Positions 10,214-23,013 of a stretch of 64,000 nucleotides of DNA are shown here, one piece after another. Under the pieces are notes generated by a model. The model made no database searches. It was not told the origin of the DNA and worked only from the letters and a program-made list of their open reading frames with translations. Every line of letters begins with the position of its first letter. Position 1 is the first letter of the stretch. A program made the position numbers and the translations under genes. Where the stretch lies: the NCBI RefSeq assembly GCF_009017415.1, contig NC_092409.1, forward strand, positions 4,712,001 through 4,776,000. Reading direction: 5' to 3'. Source of the DNA: Aspergillus flavus (lineage: Eukaryota > Ascomycota > Eurotiomycetes > Eurotiales > Aspergillaceae).

Positions 10214-11311
10214 CTACATGCCCAACATGCGTCGCTTGTCGTCATCGTCATGCTTATCGTCATCATGGTCCTTCTCGTTGTCGTCCTTGTTCTTCTTGGA
10301 AACAGGGCTTCCATGGCTGCAAGTGCGATTGATCAGCAAAGGAAATAAGTATCAAGAGAAATATTGAGGGGACTCTTACGCAAAGAACAGGATCTTGATC
10401 GCGATGGCGAAACCTGCGTGCAGCACAACGACCAGAATCAATAGAATCTTGCTGGCCTTAGCGTCCGTAGCACTCAGCACAGGATACAAGTTCCGCAGCA
10501 GGAAAAAGACGGTCCAGCCAAAGCCAACTCCAACAAGCGCCCAATTAAGCGCAGTCAAGGGGCTCCAGCTCACCAGCGCAACGGCAATCCAGACCAAATT
10601 CGAGTATCCATACAACGCCCAGCACTCAATCAAGTCCGCGGTGGAGCTACCGAACCAGCGCAGTGCCCCCCACAGGGCAATTGGTAGAACGAACGTATAT
10701 CCGTAGACCAAGCCCGCAGCCCCAGAGAGAAGCGTAAAGTCGTACGCGAAATGCTCCTCATCGTTGTTTGAGAGCCATTGCGAGATGGTGCCGGTTAAAA
10801 AGAGGATCACGACCACGGTCGTGGCGATCCAAAATGGGCCGTACAGGTCCGCGTTGCCTTCCAGGACATCGAGGAAGTTACTGCGCGGGTACACTGCCGC
10901 GACGCATCGTCTTAGAACCTCGTTCGTATCGACATCGAAGAATTGCGCATAATAATGGATCGACCACCAGGTATGTTTTGAAGGGGTGCCGCCAGGTGAC
11001 CTGTCACGACCGCGGGAGGAACCTCCGCCCAGAAAAGGTGCCGAGTCCTGCTGCACTTTGGCGTTGCGCTGATCATTTTCGAAATCTTGTAGAAAGCGTG
11101 GGTTAGTTACTCCCGATGGTGAATCCCATGATGGCCTCCTTTTAGAGAAACAAACATACTGGAGGGATGAAATTCAAGGTCCTCCTGAAGGTCGGTATGG
11201 CCAAGGTCGCCCTGGAACCAATATTAGGTCGTCTCGAGTCGAGCAAGCAAAATTGTGAAGACGTACCTCGGTGTCCGCATCTACAATCACATCATAGCCC
11301 CGGTTCGCCAT
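10214..11311 (-). CDS. Yip1-domain Golgi membrane protein (YIPF1/2-like)
   Basis: A 301-aa multi-spanning membrane protein of the Yip1/YIPF family, which works in ER-Golgi vesicle traffic together with Rab GTPases. Exons on the minus strand: 11311-11267, 11211-11160, 11085-10380 and 10316-10214. The N-terminus MANRGYDVIVDADTE is cytosolic. The Yip1 core begins near YAQFFDVDTNEVLRRC and contains about five hydrophobic segments (for example FWIATTVVVILFLTG, LSGAAGLVYGYTFVLPIALW and ILLILVVVLHAGFAIAIKIL). The fourth exon adds a very polar Lys/Asp/Glu/His-rich tail ending RRMLGM. In the window it converges on the ubiquitin-eL40 gene. The family call is firm; the assignment to the YIPF1/2 branch rather than another Yip paralogue is inferred from overall layout. 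Confidence 0.88.
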
Positions 11312-11644
11312 GTTGGGCTGTTCGATATGTCTAGAGAGCTATTGTTGGTATGGGACAATGGAGATAGAGAGTTGCGGAAGAGTACACATCAGCGGCTGGC
11401 GGCATGGTCGTAATCAGCCACGCACTAGCCACCACTTTGTGGGACCGGCGGGTACCTAGCAAGTATTAAATGTTTTACTTACCAAGTTTCTACCACTAAA
11501 TGTTATCCTACGTCGAAATGAAACCAACTTGTTAGGAAGTTTGTCCACTGAAATAATTAATACACAGTAGTATATTAATATGATATTGTACACACTAACG
11601 CCATCTTAACCCAATATTCTCCACGCCAACTATGAAGTGGAAGA
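11312..11644. other. Promoter of the Yip1-family gene; AT-rich
   Basis: 333 bp between two minus-strand genes. The part near 11545-11595 is AT-rich (repeated TATTAATA-type sequence). No gene is seen. Confidence 0.55.
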
Positions 11645-13011
11645 CTAGGAAAGGTCGTGGGATTGGAAAGCCAGCTTGAATCGATTAAAATACGACCATA
11701 TAGTCGTGTCAAAGCCCTTCTTCCTCATCCATACTGACAAGGCACCGACCAAAATTGTGACAGCCACGGTTCCAATTGTTCTCCTGTGCTGCCACAAGAA
11801 ATCAACCGCCTTCTTTTTCCGCTCTTCGTAGCGCAGTTGTCGCACTTGTCTATCAAAAAGAAATATAGCTTCTCCAATTGCTTGTTTCGCGAAGATATCT
11901 CGAGTACTTTTCAGCACACTAGTCTGAGGAATTTTCTTCCAAGCCCCAAGCGGGAGTGATTCCGGAGGGTAGTCATTGAAGAGTTGCACAGCGTTCGATA
12001 TCAGACCTTCAAGATCTAGAGGACATGGTAGCTTAGAAAGTGTGAAGTGTAGCATCTCAGGTTCGTCTTCAGGGATTTCTAGCAGCTCCTTCTTGCGGGA
12101 AAGAATGATAGCAACAAAAAGATAAATAGAAACGACTGGTTCCCGAGCCAACAGGAAGTCAAATAATCGAGCGATGTCGCTATACTCTTGAATATCGTGA
12201 GCATACAATGTAAGAGTCGCTGCAAGCGCAAAGAATGGCTTGATATCCGCAAGATGGCGTCGCAATACAGGGTCAGCTCTTTCCATGATTGCTGGGATAA
12301 GCTGTAGGTGTTTCACTGTCGGGGAAAGAGAGGGCAGCATATAGTCTCTTATCCGGAAGAGGGACAGCCGCGTAACTGCTGAGGCCGCCATCTGCCCCCC
12401 AAGTACTAGTAGTAAAACTTGCACGATATCATGATAGCCTTGAAAATAGCACAGCATTGGATAATGCCGTAGCACTTGTTTTATCAGAAAGGACAGCTCA
12501 TCTTTCTTTGAAGCTAGCTCTTCGTCACTGCCTATACCAAAAGGATTAGTGTATGTAGAAGCTTGGGAGGCAAGGATACCTACAATTAGGATAATACACA
12601 AACGACCTGTTCACGTCTAGTTGCACTTGGTCTTCATCTACATGCGGTGATAGGTCTTCCCAGTCCCCGAGCTCCTTGTCTCGGTCGCTTTGGAGAAGAA
12701 TAGGCCCTATTTCTTGGTTATCAATGTATGATGGTCATTCATGTTGGTGACTTACAAGCTTGTCGTCTAATGTCATCGCGAAGAAAACCACCTTCTGAAG
12801 TGGCATAAGAGACCAAAGCATCCAAATCGCGCATCTCGCATGCCCGGCGAATTTTATCCTCCTTCTCTGCTATGCGAGCTGCAGCTTCCTCATTTTGGAT
12901 TCTCTCCAAAACTTGAGATGCATTTTCAGATACAGAATCCTGCGCTGTTTCAAAACATGTTTCCGAGCTCTCACTCTCATGATTGTCTTTGGAATCAGAA
13001 CGATGCTCCAT
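11645..13011 (-). CDS. TBC-domain Rab GTPase-activating protein (Gyp8/TBC1D20-like)
   Basis: A 421-aa predicted Rab-GAP. Exons on the minus strand: 13011-12756, 12706-12584 and 12531-11645, with 49- and 52-nt introns. The TBC domain shows the arginine-finger block QLDVNRSFVYYPN, which is assembled across the exon 1/2 and 2/3 junctions, and the glutamine-finger block MLCYFQGYHDIVQV. A hydrophobic segment near the C-terminus (TIGTVAVTILVGALSVWM) followed by basic residues suggests membrane anchoring, as in TBC1D20/Gyp8, which acts on Rab1/Ypt1 at the ER-Golgi interface. The N-terminal 100 residues are acidic and Glu/Ser-rich with a possible coiled coil. The start is the ATG at 13011; the frame extends upstream only to non-ATG codons. 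It is the second secretory-pathway gene in a row after the Yip1-family gene, but the two are separately transcribed. Confidence 0.87.
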
Positions 13012-14274
13012 CTTTGGGCTGAAAAAAGAAGCGGTTCTTTCCAATGTTCGTCCGTGCTAACGGAAACTTATAGGGGTAGCAAATAAAAAAAGCGATGGTC
13101 GAGTTGCAAATTAGGATTTATCAGTATTTTTCGTCTGCTAGGCTGGCCATGGATGATAAAGATTATTGCTATTATTATGATTACCAGCTGGCAAGGGCCC
13201 CACGAGCTACGTGCCAAGTCAGACCGATGCGGAATTGGGTTGATAGTTGACAGCGGGCATCAGGAGAGGATTGGCATTTTAGCGCGGGCGATTTGCATGC
13301 CAAATGAACTTAAGGAACACTATGGAGTAAGGTAGATGCACGCTGAGTCTAAAGCGGACACATTGCTGCACGCCTCAGGCTAGAAGCTGTGATGTCCCGT
13401 GATTTGCTGTTCATTGGGTTTTATCCGACCGCCCCCAATACCGCAAACAAGGCATCAATCCTATCAGCCCCTCGGAAGATATGCAGTTGTTGTCAGCCTC
13501 GAGAGATACCCTATGCCTCTCAAACAATGCTGCCATGACCTAATGTCACAGATCCTGCACTAAGAGGCCAATACTGTGTATTTCGGTGCCCAAAGGTGGT
13601 GCAAGAGTTCCTGTTGAACTTGCCCGCAGCTTGAGTGACGGACCCATGCGTTTCTTGGCGGTTGTATTCGCAATTCCCACATAGTTCCTTTGTTTGTTCC
13701 GCTCAAGCCTGAATGCTCAAGGGGGAATGGCCCTGCCTTATTGAATACATGCTATTGGTACGGAACATCCTTGTATGGCGATCCATATGCTGTAGTAAGT
13801 CCTCAGATCCACTCGTCTTCCTAGGAGGATATTCTAAGCACATGCAAACAGGTACATTGCCCCTCAGTTAGAAATTCATCTGTTACCAGGCGCTTGCTTC
13901 TCGATCATTTGCGACGAGGTGCAATTCGTGGTCAATTGCATCCTGGGTAGTTGCACTCGGGACACACCAAAATGGGATATTGTCCTTATACAGCCTCAAT
14001 GAGCATGTTAAATGAAGAACTGCCTTTTGGACCCTAACACTTTCCTATTCGTCACCAAGCCTGTTCTTCTTTCTACCCGAACAAATTGTGCCACTGCGAG
14101 GGCATCGTGTCATTCTACGAAATCCCAGGCGAAACGCTGGCTAAATAAAACCAACCGATCTTCCCTCGAGGGGCTTTACTCACCTTTCTCGCATTGATTC
14201 CTTTGCCTTCAATAAATACTTTATTCGCCGCGGTATCCGTCTTTAGGAAACTGCAACTTCTTCACTAAACCACT
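13012..14274. other. Divergent intergenic region (TBC gene / MMS1_N gene)
   Basis: 1.26 kb shared by two diverging genes. I see no coding frame with family resemblance and no tRNA. It may hold long untranslated regions or a non-coding transcript; nothing in the sequence decides this. Confidence 0.5.
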
Positions 14275-17200
14275 ATGTCTTTCCCAAGAAACTACCAGGA
14301 CACTAACTCCAATTATGCCAATGCCTCCCTAAAGCGCCACGGTGCTGATCAGATGGAGATAGAAGATAACTTATTCTCTTCTGATTCCCACCCGAGAATG
14401 GGTCTTTTGTCTCGCACGCTGATACCAAGTCCAATCATTCAGTGGATACTACCTGCGCGCCTGAGAAGTGAACACCAAAATGACGTTGTTTTTATCGGCG
14501 AGCGAAGTTTGCAGATTAAGGAGGCCGTGTCCGGTTTCCATTTAGAGGACGTCACTTCAAAGTCGGACTTTGATTCCAATATCATGGCAGCAAAAGTCAT
14601 CAACGTGGGCACAGAATTACCTTGGGAGGCACAGATGAAATTGGGAGCAAGCGCTGCACCTGTCAATTCAGAGCCGCAGATAGGGTTGCCTCCCCAGATA
14701 TTGCTGCTAAGTCTCGCCTCAAGAGAACTAGTTTTCCTTTATTATTCGATGTCGAGTGATCAATTCATCCACCACCATCGGCCCTTACCGAGTGATGTCA
14801 GTACATTCGAGCGTTTCGGTCGGAATATTGCGGTGGAGCCAAGGTGATGATCCCTTTTGACTCGCTTGGGCATGACTAACAGGCTTGTCAGATCTCGTGC
14901 TATAGCGGTTAGTGCGTCTTCTGATTATTTTGGTGTCTTTACTTTGAAGCAGCCACCAGTTCTCCAGTCACAGATGGCACATCACCAGCTAGACCCCATA
15001 TCGGAGGTATGTGCAAAGTTGTAGTTTTCACCTGCATGTACTAAGCTACGATTTAGGAACGCTTCTTTCGTGTCGATGGTGATATCATATTCATGGAATT
15101 TCTCTATCCAAGACCAGAGGATGACGGCAAGATTCTCCTCCTTCTTTTAGTCGCCCACGATCAGATTACCCATGCGATATGTTATGAGTGGGATGCGAGC
15201 GAACATCTGCGCCAAGCTTCTCCAATAGTCACCAAGAGACTACTGCCACCTGAAGACAGACTACCTACAATGCTCATCCCCTTGACCAAAACGTCCTCTT
15301 TCATGCTTGTTACAACGAGTACAATGGCTGTATATAAGAACAGGCTAGATCCTCGCAGACAGCCTAGCAGGTATCCGCTTGGTCTCCCTGATCGAGAGTC
15401 TCGAAAGTCTCCATTGTGGACTCGTTGGGCAAGGCCATTGCGCAATTGGCTATACAACCAAAAGCACGACGACATATACCTTTGCCGTGAGGATGGTCAA
15501 ATCTCTTACTTGGGAATCGGCAACGAGGGTGAAGTCGAAAATCAAGCGCATCTTGGACAACTTTGTTGTGACGTCGATGCTGCATTCGATATTTTACACT
15601 TTGGTAACGAGGGTGGTGATCTCCTCCTCGCCGCTGGCAACACAGGAGATGGTGGTCTATTCGTCCAAAAAGCTCGAGATCATCCTAGATGTGTCCAAAA
15701 ATTCATGAACTGGTCCCCTGTCACGGACTCTGTAATTGTGAAGTCGTCTAATCAGCAATTTCCGTTGTCTGCAGACATCGCTAGTGATCGACTGTTTGTT
15801 TGCTCCACTTCATCTTTCGCACAGGGTGCAATCGTTGAACTGCGTCACGGGATTGAGGCGCAGATAGGCTTGGTCGTCTCTTTAGAGGGACTGTCGGGAA
15901 CAAGAGACATATGGACAATGTCGACTGGCACAAATGGCGGTGTTATCGTGCTAACATCCGATCCTATGTCTTCGGTCCTCCTGGACCTACCGGCCGATTT
16001 CGATGAAGAGATATGTGCTATTGATGAGGCGGATTCCGGCCTGGACTGTGGCTCCCAGACATTGGCGGCAGGAAGCACCGATATAGGTGTTATTGTTCAG
16101 GTGACGGAAAGGGCGATTCATCTGGGGGCAACCTTTGAATCGATGCGGAGCTCTCGTTTTGAGTATGGTTATGACCAGAGTATCACTGTTGCTGCCGTAA
16201 ATGGCTCTGCATCTCTTATTGTCGCCGCAGTTCGCGACCAAGATGGACTGCACCTTCATGCTAAAAGGCTAACCCCATCTGGCGACCAACTTTCTTTAAC
16301 CGATGTGGGTGAGCCGTTAAGGATGCATTTCGAACCCGTCTGCATCTCTGTCCTAACTTTCGACTTTGGGTCTCTCATATGCGTGGGTGCGGGCAATGGG
16401 AAGATATTTCTCTATGTCATAGAGAATGAATCTATCACGTTCATGTCCGAGAAAACCATGGACGTAGCGTATAATGAGGACATATCCAAGGCAATTGATA
16501 GCCTTGCAGTTATCAACAAAGTAGAAAACGGGCCGTTGAAGAAGTTTGTCTTGCTTTGCGGTCTACGAAGCGGCATCCTGGTTCCATTCGGTGTGACGTT
16601 AGACAGTGTTAATGCCGTGTCTTCTATTGGTATGTCTACCTCATATCTGGAGAGTAGATTCTTACTGACCTATGGTGTGCATCAGTGATGACCCAGGCGA
16701 CCCCGCAAAGATTAGGGCATACTTCACTCAATGTACAGAGCAGAGGAGACCTTGCATTGTTGACGTGTGGGCAAGGATTTTGGCAAATATCATGTGCACA
16801 TGACAGTATGATGCCGGACTGTACTCTTCAGAGGATTTGGATCACGGACCAGAATAATGTAAGTCTCAGTATTCCCCCACATTCCTAGGAGCAGCAGCTA
16901 ATGGTCGCAGCCTGCCTACCACCCAAGAAGTATCCACAGCTTTTCAGTCGCCAATTTTGCGAATTCAGACGTGGAAGGTCTCTCTAATACGCTTTTCTGC
17001 ATTGCAGACGGGCAGCTTATGGTTTGTACTATACAGCGGGAGGAGAAGACTGTCCCCAGGAGAATAGGGTTGCCAGGCAGCGCCACTAAGCTGGCATATT
17101 CTCAGTATCTGAAGAGCTTGGTTGTGGCATACAGCCGAACTGAATTCGACACTGACGCGGATCCTATCAAGCGCTTCACGCGGTCTCACATTGAGTTCGT

Positions 17201-18344
17201 CGATCCTGATTCACAGCAAGCCATCTGTGGTCCGGAGGATAAACTCAGGCCCTGGAGACCGCATGGAGCAGCTGGAGAGAAAATCAGTTGCATTCTAGAG
17301 TGGACACCCAAGAAAGGTGATGAGGAATATCACTTCATTGTTATTGGTACGGCCCGTAAAAACCAGCAGGACCGAGGCCGGGTCATTTTTCTACAAACGT
17401 CAAGGATGTCGTCAGATCCTTCGCAAATCGAATGTAACGTGAAATATGTTCACAAATTTGAGGGACCGGTTTATTCGATCGCACCATATGGTAACTTTAC
17501 TCTAATGGTTTCAACTGGGCATGAGATCGTACCATTAGAACCCAAATTTTCACAGACCAGATGGCTTAGGGCAGCAAGGTACCCTGTGCCGTCTCCAGCG
17601 GTTTCTATGAGCTCTCATGAGCCCTACTTATACATGTCAACTTCAAGGGAATCTCTTATGATCCTGAATGCATCTGAGGAAAAACTGGTGCTCCATGCTT
17701 ACGATCGGCAGAAACATGACGGGCTCTCCCATGTCCATATTGGAGGAGATATGCAACTCACACTTGCCTCCAGTAGAGGTGGTCGGGTCAGTCTTTTGAC
17801 TGGGAGAAGAGTAACTGAGAATGATAAGATGATGCCTGTAGCATTTTGCGAAGCACATCTTTCTACGTCTGTAACGAAGCTCAGCCCAGGCACCCGGCAC
17901 TCCACTATGCCTACCAGCTCCCAAGTTATCTATGGGACAGCCATGAACGGTACAGTTTACCGCTTCTTGACACTGAAGGAGAAGGAATGGCGTTTGCTGC
18001 ATTTGCTGCAAAATTTGTGCATCCGCGACACAGTCATATGCCCTTTTACGTCGAAAAGGAAACGGCAGCGGAATCCTGCAGGATACGAATCCCTTGAATT
18101 CCAGCCTTCTCAGATGCACATTAATGGGGATATATTGAATCGTTTATCAATCCGAGGGCCGAGCTATCTAATGTACATGCTGGTTACGGAAGAGTTCTAC
18201 AGCCCCTCGACTCCAGAAACTGGCTCGCCACAGGCCATATATGAACGGTTTTTGGAGCTGTCGAAGGATCTCCTTGGAGAAACTTCGAACCCGGTTGAAG
18301 ATGTAATGAAGTGGCTCAAGCGCACACTACATGTGGGATTCTAG
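14275..18344 (+). CDS. MMS1_N/CPSF-A family beta-propeller protein
   Basis: A 1287-aa protein of the DDB1/CPSF160/SF3b130/Mms1 superfamily, whose beta-propellers scaffold ubiquitin ligases or RNA-processing complexes. Exons: 14275-14843, 14892-15006, 15057-16629, 16686-16858 and 16911-18344; all junctions are GT-AG and the frame is kept throughout. The MMS1_N-type part includes FLYPRPEDDGKILLLLLVAH, typical of the N-terminal propeller in this superfamily. Later segments contain repeated short beta-strand patterns (for example DLALLTCGQGFWQIS and MQLTLASSRGGRVSLLTGRR). Overall length matches the family (about 1100-1400 aa). I cannot say which paralogue it is. An Mms1-like genome-stability adaptor is the most natural reading, because it is more divergent than the conserved CPSF160, SF3b130 and DDB1 proteins would be. 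Nuclear location is inferred from the family. Confidence 0.75.
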
Positions 18345-18960
18345 ACGGGAAATGTTAGGTGAATTAAAATGCACATATGCTGTACATTGAGAGTAAAACA
18401 CAAAGTAAGGCCAATAAATCAGAAATTTTTATTCTTATTGGAGTATATGCAGGAATGTATGAATCTCAGCGTGACGGAAGAAAGGAAGGACAAAGCGGAG
18501 AAGTACCTTGACGGCCTGAGGCGGCCAACTGGCACTCGGATATCAAAGCTCAAGGATTTGTCCCCACCAAAACCATCCCAAAATTCTTATTACCCACTCA
18601 AAGGCACTCGTCGAGTCTCCAGCCTTGGACCTTATCAACCACAGGGGGAAAAGGTGCTCGTTATATCTTTTCACCTCGGTCTTTCTTTTAAATTTCCTTG
18701 TGGAGGAATTCAGGCCTAATTTGCCACTCTGTTCTTCTTCGACGGCCGCAAGTAGCTGCCGGAGATTCTGATATTCTTGTTCGTGCACCTGCCTACTCTC
18801 CATTTACCCATCTCCGACCCTGGTGGCGCTCTCTTCCTTCCTGTTACTAACATATATTCCTTAGGAGTACGCAGGGATATCTCTACTGTCTCCTGTAAAG
18901 AGAGACGATCCGCTTTGATTGAATCCTTATCCGTCCGATCAGTAGCTCGATATCACCAAG
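18345..18960. other. eIF5B promoter and 5' leader
   Basis: 616 bp upstream of eIF5B. The last 200 bp are pyrimidine-rich on the plus strand, as is common in leaders of highly expressed fungal genes. No gene is seen. Confidence 0.5.
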
Positions 18961-21900
18961 ATGGCGCCTAAGAAGAAGGGAAATAAGAGACAGGAGGCTG
19001 ATTGGGAAGCCGAGCTCGGTGAGGCTGCCCCCGGAGTCGAGCCTACCCCCCAGGAGGATGCCGCTCCCGCCGAGGAAGAGACTGGCGGCGGTCTGCTCGC
19101 CGCTTTGAGGAAGAACAAGGCCAAGAAGGGAAAGAAGGGAAAGCAACAGAACGATTTCGTTGAGGGTGAGGATGCACCTGCGGCGAACGAACCTGAAGAC
19201 TTTGCCAGCAAGCAACCTGAAGAAGGCACTTTCGAGGAGGAGGATGACGTCTTCTCCAAGAAGAATCAGAAGGCTGCCCAGGCCGCTGCAAAGGCCGCTG
19301 CTGCGCCCAAGGGGGCCGAGGGTGAGGGTGAATTCCGTGTGAAGTCTAAGAAGGAGAAGGAAAGGGAAAAGAAGGAGAGAGAAAAGCAGCGGAAGAAGGA
19401 ACAGGTATCTATCGGCCTTTTAGTCCCTGTCTCGGTCTCGGTCCCATTACACTTGCGCTAATTATTGAATCTACTATCTAGGCCGCTAAGAAGAAGACCG
19501 AAAAGCCTCAGCAGCCTGCTAAGGCCGAGCCTGAGAAGAAGCAAGAGTCCACGCCTGCCGCTGCTGCTACCCCCGCCCCCGCTGCCCCAGAACCTACTGG
19601 TGGCAAGAAGAAGAAGGTCCCTGCCCACCTTGCTGCTCTCCAAAAACAACAGGAGGCTCTTAGGAAACAGCGTGAGGAAGAGGCGCGTCTTCTAGCCGAG
19701 CAGCAGGCTTTGGAAGAGGAAAGGAGACGCGCGGAAGAAGAGGAAGAGAAGAAGAGAGAGGAGGCTCGTCAGCGCAAGAAGGAAAAAGAGAAGGAAAAGA
19801 AGGAGCAGCTCAGGAAAGAAGGAAAGTTGCTCACTAAGGCCCAGAAGGAGGCAAAGGAGCGCAATGAGCTGCGTCTGAAACAGATGCTTGCTGCAGGTGC
19901 AGGCAAGGTTGCCGGCTTGGAAGAACAGGGTGCCGAGAAGAAGAAGCCTGTTTACGATAACAAGAAGAGGCAGAAGAAGAAGGGCCCAGCTAAACAGGAA
20001 GAAGACCTGGAGGCTGCCGCCGCAAGGGCTAAGGCGCAGCGTGAAGCTGAAGAAGAACGCCGAAAGAAGGAGGCCGAAGAGAAGGCGAAGGCTGAGGCTG
20101 AAGCCGCCGCCGCCGCTTCCTCCGCTGCTGGTGGAGAGGAGAGCGAACTGGACGACTGGGAGAAGGCTGCTGACGCAGAAGATGACGTGAAGGACTCATG
20201 GGACGCTCCTACAGATGAGGAAGACAATACCGAAAAGCCAGCCACAAATGGCGCCAACAAGACCGAACTCCCTGAGAGGCCTGCTGCAGCTCAAAAGAAG
20301 ACCGACACCAAGGAGGAGGACGAGTCTTCTGAGGAGGAATCTTCCGAAGATGAGTCGTCTGATGAAGAACAGTCTGCGGCACAGAGGGCCATTGCTCAAA
20401 GGAAAGCGGAAGCCGCTGAGCGCAGAAAGAAGCAGCATGAGGAGGCGATGGCAGCTCGCTCAAAGGACAACCTGCGCTCCCCCATCTGTTGTATTCTGGG
20501 ACACGTCGATACCGGTAAGACCAAGTTGCTGGACAAGATTCGTCAGACAAACGTCCAAGAAGGCGAAGCTGGTGGTATTACTCAGCAGATTGGTGCTACT
20601 TACTTCCCTGTGGATGCTCTGCGTCAGAAGACTGCTCCTGTGAACAAGGACGGTTCATTCGACTTCAAGATTCCTGGTCTGTTGGTCATTGATACCCCTG
20701 GTCACGAGTCTTTCTCCAATCTGCGTTCTAGAGGTTCTTCGCTTTGTAACATCGCCATTTTGGTCGTCGATATCATGCACGGTCTCGAGCCGCAGACCCT
20801 CGAGTCTATGAGGTTGCTCCGTGACCGCCGCACTCCCTTCATTGTTGCACTGAACAAGATCGATCGTCTGTATGGCTGGAAGAAGATTGACAACAACGGC
20901 TTCCAGGAGAGTTTGGCTATGCAGAACAAGGGAGTCCAGAACGAGTTCCGTACGCGTCTTGAGCGAACCAAGCTCCTGTTCGCCGAACAAGGTTTCAACT
21001 CTGAGTTGTACTGCGAGAACAAATCCATGGCTCGCAATGTCTCTCTCGTGCCAACTTCCGCTCACACTGGAGAGGGTATCCCCGACATGCTGAAGCTGCT
21101 GACCACTCTGACTCAGGAGCGTATGACTAACTCGCTCATGTACTTGTCAGAGGTCGAGTGTACTGTTCTTGAAGTGAAGGTGATTGAAGGTCTCGGTACG
21201 ACCATTGATGTTGTCCTTTCCAACGGTATTCTCCGGGAGGGTGACCGAATCGTACTATGCGGTCTCAACGGTCCTATATCAACGAATATCCGAGCGTTGC
21301 TGACGCCCGCACCTCTGAAGGAACTTCGTCTGAAGTCGCAGTACGTTCATAACAAGGAAGTCAAGGCTGCCCTTGGTGTTAAGATCGCAGCCAACGATCT
21401 CGAGCATGCCATTGCTGGTTCTCGGTTGATGGTCGTCGGACCTGATGATGATGAGGAGGACATCGAAGATGAAGTCATGTCTGATCTGGAGAACCTGCTG
21501 AGCAAGGTTTCCAAGGATCAGCGTGGTGTCAGTGTCCAAGCCTCGACCCTGGGTTCCCTGGAAGCTTTGCTTGAGTTCCTTCGTGTCTCTAAGATCCCCG
21601 TTGCCAACATCTCCATCGGTCCTGTTTATAAGCGTGATGTGATGATGGCTGGTACGATGTTGGAAAAGGCTAAGGAGTACGCCGTCATGCTGTGCTTCGA
21701 TGTTAAGGTTGACAAGGAAGCGGCTGCGTATGCCGAGGAAGTTGGTGTCAAGATCTTCACCGCAGACATCATCTACCATCTGTTTGATGACTTCACGAAG
21801 CATATCGCTGAATTGACGGAGAAGAGAAAGGAGGAGAGCAAGATGCTTGCTGTCTTCCCTTGTGTTCTTAGTCCCGTCGCCGTCTTCAACAAAAAGGATC

Positions 21901-22319
21901 CTATCGTCATTGGTGTCGATGTCATTGAAGGTAGCCTGCGGATGCATACACCACTTGCTGCGGTTAAGGCCAACCCAACGACTGGAGCCAAGGAGATTAT
22001 CGAAATTGGCAGAGTGTGAGTCGCTTTTTCCCCGTTTTTTTATATTCCTGGCGCCTTACTAATATCGGATTATAGTGTATCGATTGAACGTGATCACAAG
22101 GCAGTCAGCGTGGTCAAGAAGGGCCAACCCTCTGTTGCTGTCAAGATCGAGGGAGCTAACCAGCCCATGTACGGACGTCAATTGGAAGAGAAGGACACCC
22201 TGTACTCCAAGATCTCCCGTGCCAGTATCGACACTCTTAAAGAGTTCTACCGTCCGGACGTGTCGATGGAGGAGTGGGGTCTTATCAAGAAGCTCAAGCC
22301 CGTGTTCGATATCCCGTGA
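18961..22319 (+). CDS. FUN12: Translation initiation factor eIF5B (IF2 homologue)
   Basis: A 1073-aa cytosolic GTPase that promotes 60S-40S joining and Met-tRNA placement at the end of initiation. Exons: 18961-19404, 19482-22015 and 22076-22319. The N-terminal half (about aa 1-480) is a highly charged Lys/Glu/Ala-rich region with coiled-coil character and Ser/Glu/Asp stretches (likely casein-kinase-2-type sites). The G domain starts near aa 488: [14 protein letters not shown] (G1), [10 protein letters not shown] (G2), [10 protein letters not shown] (G3) and NKIDR (G4). Domain II ([20 protein letters not shown]), the helical linker and the C-terminal domain follow, ending [15 protein letters not shown] residues ([10 protein letters not shown]). 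The third exon corrects the apparent stop after EIIEIGRV and restores the conserved C-terminus. It converges on the rhodanese gene. Confidence 0.96.
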
Positions 22320-23013
22320 TTGTGTACGAGGTTATGACCATCATAGCCTGGGGACCTATGAATCATTCCAACAGGTCCTCGATGGTAACCATAAGGCATT
22401 CGACACTTGGCCGTTTGCTGGAGTTCCGGACAGACTCAACTATCGGGTAACGAGCTATCAGGCATGTGCCCATATGTATAGGTTTACCATATAGCGATGC
22501 GATTTCTTTATGTGCCGTGATGATTTAATGTACTGCGTTGAAGTAGTACATGACGTGATGAAATAAAATATGGATAACGTGTGTTTAAAAAGATGGACCA
22601 CGGTTATCTCCGGGGTTAGGCTGGGATGGAGAACAAGAATAAAAGTCACTTAAAAGACCTGCATGCATGAGGAATGATCACGACTGGATTGTCCAAAAGC
22701 AAGATGTCTGTACAGAAATGGATTTCAAGTGGCTGTGGTCGATGCCTATAGTTATGCTTGTTAACGATACTTGCGATTGAGTTCAATTCATTGGATTTCT
22801 TTGACTTCTACCGTATGTGATTAACATAGACGGTCTTTGCAGTAACATATCACTGTTCCAATAAACCGCATTTCCCCTTCATCCAGAATAACCATAACCT
22901 ACTATCTAATACAATATATACAACCGCCCCTCAACCCTTTCCCTAACCCTCCCATGAGCCCAGAAGGGAAGTAAGAGAGAGAGGGGGGAGATAAAAGAAA
23001 AAAGAAGAGAGAA
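22320..23013. other. Convergent 3' intergenic region with purine tract
   Basis: 694 bp between the eIF5B stop and the rhodanese stop. A purine-rich tract (mostly G and A) runs from about 22965 to 23010. No gene is seen. Confidence 0.55.
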
